Of a stretch of DNA of 64,000 nucleotides, positions 56,519 through 64,000 are shown piece by piece. Made by a program: the position numbers and the translations under genes. Origin of the DNA: Cryptomeria japonica (lineage: Eukaryota > Streptophyta > Pinopsida > Cupressales > Cupressaceae); NCBI RefSeq assembly GCF_030272615.1, contig NC_081405.1, positions 476,805,508 to 476,869,507 of the forward strand, given 5' to 3'. The notes beneath the pieces were generated by a model, which made no database searches, was not told where the DNA came from, and saw nothing but the letters and a program-made list of their open reading frames with translations. Position 1 is the stretch's first letter. Every line of letters begins with the position of its first letter.

Positions 56519-58631
56519 TATTGGCATTGTGTTGTCATTGATGTCAACCGGTAAGGGATGACTACCGGTATGAGAGATGTATGTGCAAAACTATCATGCA
56601 GGAATACAAGATGAGATATCCTTGATATCACCTTGTGTTGCAGTTCACTGGTAAGGAAATGATGTCAATTGGTAAGTGATGTGTTGACATGGAGAAGTCG
56701 GATCAACCAAGTGAGTGGTTGTCAGCCTACAAAAGTCATGACTAGTGTACAAGCAGGATGAGAAAGGTGCTTGGATGTTGTTTGTGATGAAGAGGCAAAA
56801 TCTTACCTAAATCAAATCAACATTGGAGGAGAATAATGAACAGGTCATAGGTATGCCATGAGGTTGCAGAATAACAGGACTCCCACTAGATGAAGATGCA
56901 ATCATCATGGGAAGCAATGATTGACATTGAATGTGCTGCACAAATAGGGAAGTCACGTGAGTGTATTGCAGGATGCAAAAGACTAGGTGTTACTCCACCA
57001 GTAAGTGGAACTTATCTCCTATTATGCATAATGTGCATTATAGTTCTATGAGATAAAGAAGAAGAGGTAAAGATAGGTGTTTTGAAGACTCACATCAGAT
57101 CTACCGGTGAATCAAAAGAAGGCCTTAAGTGCATAAAATTAGGGATATGCACTGAGTTGATCTGGGAGAAGGCAAGGCTGAGTTGAAGATGGTGTCTATT
57201 GAAGATTGATGACATGGTGTCATCAAGAGTGTTTATCAGTATGCATGTTCACCGGTAATATGGACAAGGTCTAGATGATGCGAATTCCCCATCTGATGAA
57301 GATGTGCATAAGATAGGTTAGCAAGAGTGTTGCTCAATTTAATAGTACACTAGAAGAGAAGAAGACTGCAAGGTTGATGACAAACCGGTTTGAGAGTTTA
57401 ACTGGCAGGGTTAGTAAACCACCAAAAGAGAAGAATCGGTTGAGTGTTTGGTCGGTGATACCTGAATCCACACACCAATCCAAGCTAATAGTTGGTCGAT
57501 TTGGATGCTACAAAGAGATGAAGTGGCAAGCATCCAGAGGTCGATGGAGTGTTGTGTATAGATAGGTGTCTCTACTGTTGTGCATTCATTATGGATCCCA
57601 TGATTTATGGATCATATTAGAAGAGTGTGGCTCGAGGAAAAATGAGCGACTGAGACAAATCAGGGAGTTGTTGGTGCCTGGATTGAAGCAAGGAAATCAA
57701 ATTGTGAGATGACCTCAAGAAGGAAACAACAAAAATATTAATGGCATTTTGACGGAGGTAGGTTGAGATGCAAGGGTATGGTTGTTGAGATTACAAGGAA
57801 TGATCAAGAAGGCATGACAATGGTGGTGATGAGGAAACAACCATCTAGGTGATCAGATCTAACAAAATCTAATTGTTTTGACTTAACGTTGATGATGAAA
57901 CCCTAACCACCCATGAGTTTGAATTGGTTTTTGGCGGGAAAAACAGTCCATAAATATGCAAGCCAAAATTAGAGAAGGAAGTTGTTGGATGAGAGAGTAG
58001 TGTTGCTGAATAGAAGAAGAGAGTGTTGTTGCAAAGTGATTTAGTGTTACTTCTGTATGTGAGAGAAAATCAATCAAGTAATCAATGAGTATTTGAGAAG
58101 AGACTGAGTGAGAGGGAGAGTCGGGTTGAAGTGTTCAACCGGTAGTAGTGAAGAACCAGTAGTGTCCATACCGATAGAGAAAAAGTGAAGGAAGCTGTAG
58201 AGAAGGTAGACATAGAATTGGCAAAGTATAGTAGTGGTAAAGAGAAGAGAAGTGAGGAGAAGATCCAATAGAGCAAAATAGAGGAAAGGTGAACCACTAG
58301 AGTTTACTGGCAAGAAAGCAGCAGAAGAATGAGCCGGTACAACTCAGAAGGTGTGTCAATGATAGAGATAGGTATATGACATGGTTACAAGATTCACTTG
58401 TAATAGTATTACTAATTTTGTATTTGAAGTTATCTTTGAGATCACTAGGTTGTAGCTCGGTGCGGGGGTTGTAGCCCATAAATCAGGTAGGAGTTGTAGC
58501 TCCTTGGGTTGGTGCCCTAAATCAGGGGTTGTAGCTCCTTGGGTTGGTGCCTTAAATATTGTAACAAAGATTCATTGTGGGGCTAGATTGGAGTAGTAGA
58601 CTCCAACAACATTGATCATCGAGGTTTTTCC
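56519..58631 (+). repeat. RE11: truncated LTR of the RE1/RE5 family
   Basis: Starts TATTGGCATTGTGTTGTC (TGTTGGCA with a change) followed by ATTGATGTCAACCGGTAAG as in RE5. Near 58450-58560 it holds about three tandem copies of a CTCCTTGGGTTGGTGCCC unit. It runs to GAGGTTTTTCCA, the matching place some 200 bases before the RE5 LTR end, and is cut there by RE12. At 2113 bp it is longer than RE1 and RE5 LTRs. Many ACCGGT motifs. Confidence 0.8.
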
Positions 58632-59682
58632 ATTTAGGTCCCAGAGACAACTGAGAGGGGGGTGTGAATCAATTGTCTAATAAATTCAAACCAAAAAAAA
58701 CTTGACCAACTTAATGCTTAATATCGATAAACTAGTTAAGTATGCCGGTAGATAGTTTTAACAGTTAATTGCTATACCGATAAAGATTAATGCATGAAAC
58801 ATAAACACAAAGTCATCCACAACACATAACACCAATATTTGTATGTGGAAACCCTGTAAGGGGAAAACCCATGGTGTGAAACCTTACCCACAATCAGATG
58901 ATACTACTGTAGATAGTAAGTGTACATAAATGGGGTCTGCACATGCAGAAAGGCCAATAGCCTAGAGCTCACTGCTCAATCACAAAATGGGAGTCACACT
59001 GACTACAGTTGGATGGTTAAATCCAATAAGAATGTACTGCACAAAATAGCATCTTCATATGCTAGATTCAGTACCAGTGTAATGCTGATATGCTTTCACA
59101 AAAACCTAGCTTCACCTTCAAATGATGTCTGCTTGTATTGCACTTCTTAATCTTGCATATACTTTCACACAATTCTTTTTTGCATTCCACACTTTATCTT
59201 ACAAATAAGATCTTACATTTATACCATAACCTAAGACCAATTTCAGTAGGTCAGCTCTACAAGATATTACAATAAAAAATTTTTACAAACAATATAATAT
59301 CCAATGCAATAACCGATTGAACATGTCGGCTTAATGCATTTACAATAATAATTAATCATCTCCATAGCGTGCCATGCTGATTTGGAAAAGATAAACATGC
59401 CGGTGTAACCCTAGACCTATTTGCCAGTAAAAGAAAATATGAAAATATGAATATACCAATGATTAATTCATTAAGATAATATGTCCACACGATGTCTTTG
59501 ATATTACCAAGTGTCTTCCATATCATTCCAAGTGCTAGTGATCATTATATCCTGCTAGTGAACCATATACCAATAACTATGCAATAGTTACTTGCTTGTT
59601 GGTGAATGTTGTTGGATCTCCAAAATGCTAGTGTTTTAGTAGGTGTTGACATCAATGACAAAACCATACCAAAATACCAACA
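58632..59682 (-). repeat. RE12 3' LTR (about 1051 bp)
   Basis: On the minus strand it starts TGTTGGTATTTTGGTATGG (59682) after the polypurine tract. The other end is near TTTAGGTCCCAGAGACAACT, comparable to TGTTAGAATAGC...GACAACTGAGAGG in RE3, with the edge worn. It has the GAGAGGGGGG tract of the family. Confidence 0.83.
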
Positions 59683-60086
59683 ATCTCCCCCTTTTGCATT
59701 GATGGCAACACAAGATGGAAAAACCATCAAAGTGCCAAAACAGAAATGCCAAATACCAAAAACCAATAATCTCCAAAAAGATCATAACCAGAAATCAAAA
59801 TACGAGTAATAGGCTCTCCCAAACAACAATCTCTCCCCCTGGGAGCAACATGTGTTATCCAAAGTTTTTTAATACCAATCTCTCCTCAAAAGATAATGTG
59901 TTTTTCCATAGATATCTCTCCCCCTTTGACATCAAATGCCAAAGTTACAACAAAACTAAGTTCATATACAAAATACCAATCAATTAAATATACCAACTAC
60001 TCCCCCTAAGAAGTAGTTTCCTCATCAAAGACCAGAGTAAAAGATTTGTCTATTAATTCTGCCAGTTGATGACAATCATCAACTGT
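59683..60086 (-). other. RE12 3' noncoding region with four polypurine tracts
   Basis: On the minus strand AAAAGGGGGAGAT at 59683-59695 abuts the LTR. Others are at about 59832 (CAGGGGGAGAG), 59918-59930 (AAAGGGGGAGAG) and 60001 (TTAGGGGGAGTA). Confidence 0.82.
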
Positions 60087-61600
60087 CTAAGTCTCTACTG
60101 GTGGTGGTATGACTCCAAGTTGATCTCTGAGATATTCAAAAGTCTCCTTGGGCAAAGGTTTTGTAAAGATATCTGCAAGTTGTTCTTTAGTATTCACATA
60201 AACTAGTTTTATCTCCTTCTCTTCAACTTTTTCCCTTAGAAAATTTAGTTTGATTGAAACATGTTTTGTTTTAGAATTTAGTACTGGATTCTTAGATATA
60301 TCAATTGTTGCAGTGTTATCACAATATATAGTAATAGGTTCTTTGCATTTTACCTTTATGTCTTTCAACATTTGCTTAAGCCATAGTATCTGTGTATAGT
60401 TAGTTGCTGCTACAACATATTCTGATTCTGTTGTTGATAAAGATGTACAACTCTGTTTCTTACTCAGCCAAGAAACTAGTCTATCTCCAAGAAAGAATGC
60501 TCCGCCGGTGGTGTTTTTTCTATCATCCACATCTCTTGCCCAATTTGCATCTGTGTATGTACATAATTCAAAGTTTTCATCTATTTATAGTGCCTTGTAA
60601 GTACGAGAAATTCCTTTTTACTGCTGATTCATGATTTTTTCTAGGATTACTTTGAAATCTTGAAACAATACATACTGCATTCATAATATCAGGTCTGGTT
60701 TGTGTCAAGTACAGTAAACCTCCTATCATAGATTTGTATCTAGTTGGATTAACAGGTGTAGATTCATCCCTTTGAGATAATTTGTCATTTGTAGTCATAG
60801 GTGTGCTTATCGGTTTAGAGTTCTCCATCCCAAATTTCTTTAGTAACTCTTTCAAGTATTTGGATTGACTCAAGAATATACCTTTATCAGTCTGTGAAAT
60901 CTGCAATCATAAAAAGAATTTTATTTCTCCAATCATAGACATTTCAAATTCTTGCTGCATTTTAATAAAAAATTCCTTACATAAACCATCTTCTCCTCCA
61001 AAGATTATATCATCAACAAATACTTCTATAATCAAGATGTGATCATTAGTTATTTTGTAATATAAATTGTTGTCTGCATTTCCTTTAGTAAAACCAATCT
61101 TTAAAAGATACTTATCCAATCTTACATACCAAGCTTTTGGAGCTTGTTTTAATCCACACAGAGGTTTTCTTAACCTGCAAACCATATCATTGTCATCTGC
61201 CAAAAAAAATCCATTAGGTTGGTCAATGTATACTTACTCTTCAAGATCTCCATTCAAAAATGCACATTTAATATCCATTTGATAAACTTTGTAGTTCTCG
61301 TGTGCTGCAAAAGCCAAGAATAATCTGACTGCCTCAATTCTAGCTACCGATGCAAAGGTTTCATTGTAATCAACTCCTTCCTTTTGAGAATATCTCTTAC
61401 ACACTAGTCTTGCTTTATTTCTGACAACCTTACCATCTTCATTAAGTTTTTTTCTGAATACCCATTTGGTTCCAATTACAATTTTATCTTTAGGTTGGGG
61501 AACTAATGGCCAAGTGTTATTTTTCTCAATTTGTCCTAATTCTTCTTCCATAGCTTTAATCCAAAATTTATCTTCACATGCCTCATTAATAGATGATGGT
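60087..61600 (-). pseudogene. RE12 pol: reverse transcriptase and RNase H
   Basis: Minus strand. RT entry 61551-61234 (NNTWPLVPQP, GTKWVFRKKLN, YQMDIKCAFLNGDLEE), RT core 61203-60907 with EVFVDDIIFGGED and GLKQAPKAWYVRLDKYL, the thumb part 60906-60577 (ISQTDKGIFLSQSKYLKEL, KPISTPM, YLTQTRPDI), and RNase H 60530-60087 with TTGGAFFLGDRLVSW, STTESEYVVAA, CDNTATIDISKN, ending LGVIPPPVET. It is the best-preserved RT/RNase H of the copia elements, with one stop near 61232, one near 60906 and a shift near 60570. Confidence 0.9.
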
Positions 61601-62720
61601 TAAATTTGATATATAAGACATACCTCTTCATTTTCCAATCTTTTTTCTATCATAACTCCTTTAAACTTATTTCCAATTATCTGATCTTCAGAATGATTCA
61701 GTCTTACATACCGGGGTGTCTTTGTTTGTTGTTGTTCTTAAATTATTGTTGAATCCTCAGATGGTACCAGGGTAACTGGATCTTCATTCTATACCAGTGG
61801 ATTTAGTGTAGGTTCATTTGTCACAATTTCTATTGCTAGTTCAGAGTCTATATACCTTGAAGTTCCTCTGAATTGTTCATCAATTTTTACATTTGTACTC
61901 TAAACAATTTTCTAAAATCTCTGGTTAAAACATCTATATGCCTTTCTCTTATATGAATAACCAAGAAATATTCCTTCATCACTTCTAGGATCAAATTTAC
62001 CAATATACTCATCTCTTCTGGTATAACATTTACTTCCAAAAATTCTAAAATAATTAAGAGTAGGAGTATTACCAAACCATAGATCATGAGGAGTCTTACC
62101 GGTTTCACCTTTGATGTGAAATTTGTTGAATGTATAGACCATTGTACTGACTACTTCTCTCCAATACACATGTGGTAAAATTTCTTCTAATAACATACTT
62201 CTTACTGCATCCAAGATAGTTCTATTTTTCCTTTCAACAACTCCATTATGTTGTGGTGTCTGAGGTGCTGATAGTTGTCTTCCAATTCCATTCACTTCAT
62301 AGAATGTATTAAAATCTTTAGATGTGAATTCTCCTCCTTGATCTGATCTTAAGCATTTGATTTTCTTACTGGTTTCATTTTCAACCATTTCTTTGAATAG
62401 CTTGAACTTTCCAAGTGCTTCTGATTTTCCTCTGAGAAAAGTAACCCAACACATTCTAGAATAGTCATCAATGATTAGCATGAAATATCTATCACCTTGT
62501 AAGCTTTTAGTTCTAGCTGGACCACATAAATCAATGTGAATCAAATCAAGAGCATTATTGGATTTTTCTGGAATACTTTTGAAACTAGCTCTAACTTGTT
62601 TTCCAAATTGACATTCCTTACAAATTGTATTCTGAGGTTTGACAATTTTAGGTAAATCTCTAACTTCCTTAGTAGTACTGATCTTTACCATGCAATCAAA
62701 GTTTACATGACAAAGTCTCT
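61601..62720 (-). pseudogene. RE12 pol: integrase
   Basis: Minus reading 62691-61912 (259 codons): CKECQFGKQ, HIDLCGPARTKS, GDRYFMLIIDDYSRMCWVTF, KIKCLRSDQGGEFTSKDF, PQTPQHNGVVERKNRT, TPHDLWFGNTP, FGSKCYTRRDEY and GIFLGYSYKRKAY. The catalytic D (DLCGP), D (DQGGEF) and E (ERKNRT) residues can be seen. An overlapping frame at 62108-61887 marks a shift at the end; 61880-61600 is worn linker to RT. Confidence 0.92.
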
Positions 62721-63130
62721 TATGCCATAACTAACTTTCATCTATATGTGCAATCAAGCATGTCCTTTCACTTTTATTCAAATGAAAGATATTACCTCTA
62801 GTCTGATTATCGGTTGCAATTTCCAAACCAGTTCTATTCATGATTTTGTATTTTCCATTTTTAAATTATAACTGAAATCCTTTTTCAACTAATTGACCAA
62901 CACTTAATGGATTATGCTTTAATCCTTCAACATAGTAAACATTGTCAGTGTTATGCTTACCATCAAGAGATATTGTACCCTTATGTTTGATTGAATAAGC
63001 ATTGTCATCTCCAAATCTTACTAAACCTCAATTGTATTCTTGAAAGTTCAAGAATTTACCTTTGTCTCCTATCATATGAGTGAGCATCTTGAGTCAATTA
63101 TCCATTCATCCTTTACTTCAACTTTAGCTA
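62721..63130 (-). pseudogene. RE12 protease and pre-integrase (inactivated)
   Basis: Minus strand. Pre-integrase WLWHKRLCHVNFD-like region near 62730 has a stop at the first Trp place. The protease site near 63095 reads EWIIDSRCS where the family has DSGCSHHM: Gly to Arg (G to A), and the base count drops by one directly after, so HHM is lost and stops follow. The protease is dead. Confidence 0.82.
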
Positions 63131-64000
63131 CTAGGGCTTGTTCTAATGGTTGAGCAGTAGGTGTCAGTTGATCTTCTATTATAGCAACAAAAACCCATCT
63201 ATTGTCTGTTGGATCCTCATCAGAATCATCAGTCACACCTTCATTAGCAATGTAACAAGATTTGTCTTTATTCTTCTTAAATCTCTATCTCTGATATTCA
63301 GGATTAGGCTTGTATGTTCTTCTAGCTTCTTCTCTTAGTCTAGCATGTCTATCAGGGCATCTCTAAGCCATATAACCAATCTTATTGCAGTTAAAACATT
63401 TAAAGGGTGCTTTACCTTCATACTTACGTCCAACTGGACCTTTAGGCATTTTCCTTGCAAACAGTGCTTCAAGTTCTTCAAGTTCTTAATTTTATTTCCT
63501 GCTTTCTTCAAGTTCTCTTGCATAAAAGGCTTTCCAATCAGATTTGTCAAATGATGGAGCAGATGATGATGATGCTTTAAAGGCTAAATCTTTCTTAATA
63601 GTAGCAACAAGACCAAATTCTTCAATTTCAAAAGCTGAAAGTTTCCCAATTAATGTATCCCTAGCTATTTATGTATTAGGCATTGTTCTCAACTCATTTA
63701 TAGTAGTAACCTTCATTTTATATGTCGGTGGAAATCCTCTTAAAAATTTTGAAACAATTTCATCCTCACTTAAGGTTTGTCCACAACATTTAATACCCAA
63801 AACAATTTCATTTACTCTTTCCATAAAAGCAGAAATCCTTTCATCTTCTTGTATTTTCAGATGTTCATACCTAACCCAGAAGCTTTCAAGTTTTGCAATT
63901 TTTACTATGGAATCTCCTTCATTCAGTGTTTCCAAATGATCCCAAATAGTTTTAACAGTAGACCTATCTGATAGTCCCATGATTTGTTGATCTAATAATG
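63131..64000 (-). pseudogene. RE12 gag (truncated by the window edge)
   Basis: Minus strand. 63980-63669 is UBN2-type capsid (LSDRSTVKTIWDHLETL, then ISAFMERVNEIVLGIKCCG and LSEDEIVSKFLRGFPPTYKM), close to RE3 at 8600-8440. The zinc knuckle near 63390 is CFNCNKIGYMA-like with the His and last Cys worn. An acidic linker leads to protease. The start is outside the window. Confidence 0.86.

Larger units (their letters stand above)
58632..64000 (-). mobile_element. RE12: Ty1/copia retrotransposon, 3' LTR to gag
   Basis: Minus strand. 3' LTR (58632-59682), multi-polypurine region (59683-60050), RNase H, RT, integrase, protease and gag, leaving the window at 64000 before the gag start and 5' LTR. 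LTR and proteins are of the RE2/RE3 family. It inserted into RE11. Compared with RE3 and RE5 it has long open stretches, notably 259 codons of integrase. Confidence 0.9.

Overview
This window is a block of plant nuclear DNA made almost entirely of nested LTR retrotransposons. No intact host gene was found, nor any tRNA, rRNA, CRISPR or bacterial-type feature. The plant assignment rests on Ty1/copia elements of Sirevirus type (initiator-Met primer sites reading TGGTATCAGAGCC, repeated AAAGGGGGAG polypurine tracts, coiled-coil gag with zinc knuckles), a plant-type Ty3/gypsy element with a DGGSELN protease motif, and a captured fragment resembling a plant ABCC transporter. Depth of nesting and LTRs of 1-4 kb suggest a large genome, possibly a gymnosperm, but the species cannot be named from the sequence. 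Elements are labelled RE1-RE12 here for reference only.

Left part (1-21812). RE1 (minus; gag, protease start and 5' LTR) lies inside RE2 (plus; RT, RNase H and 3' LTR). RE2 lies inside RE3 (minus; gag to integrase plus a split 5' LTR). RE4 (minus, 9614-21277, both LTRs, ATACC target duplication) sits in the 5' LTR of RE3. RE4 is itself interrupted at 13310-17640 by a 4.33-kb TG...CA sequence with an ATACC duplication and no retroviral genes, best read as a giant solo LTR, which carries the ABCC-like fragment.

Middle (21813-34738). RE3 sits in the gag of RE5 (plus, decayed copia). The 3' LTR of RE5 (25564-25774 plus 33393-34738) is split by RE6 (25775-33387), an element with two LTRs, a shortened gag, no pol, and a long second ORF of unknown origin with a Lys/Glu-rich coiled coil. 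RE6 is the most unusual object in the window.

Right-middle (34739-49586). RE7 is a full-length Ty3/gypsy element on the minus strand, with two 1093-bp LTRs and a CAACA duplication. It has two large internal tandem arrays (36055-36690 and 45020-45880), a G-patch-like segment and several leader repeats. It sits exactly at the right edge of the RE5 LTR.

Right end (49587-64000). RE8 is a truncated LTR of the RE2/RE3 family. RE9 is an unrecognised plus-strand coding remnant followed by LTR-like sequence. RE10 is a decayed gypsy gag on the minus strand. A 2.6-kb A+T-rich stretch shows no gene. RE11 is a truncated LTR of the RE1/RE5 family, interrupted by RE12 (minus, copia; 3' LTR, pol and most of gag), which runs off the right edge.

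All coding regions are broken by stops and frameshifts. Many stops look like C-to-T decay (CAG to TAG, CGA to TGA, TGG to TAG), as expected for methylated plant transposons. Families by LTR and protein likeness: RE1/RE5/RE11; RE2/RE3/RE8/RE12; RE4; RE6; RE7.
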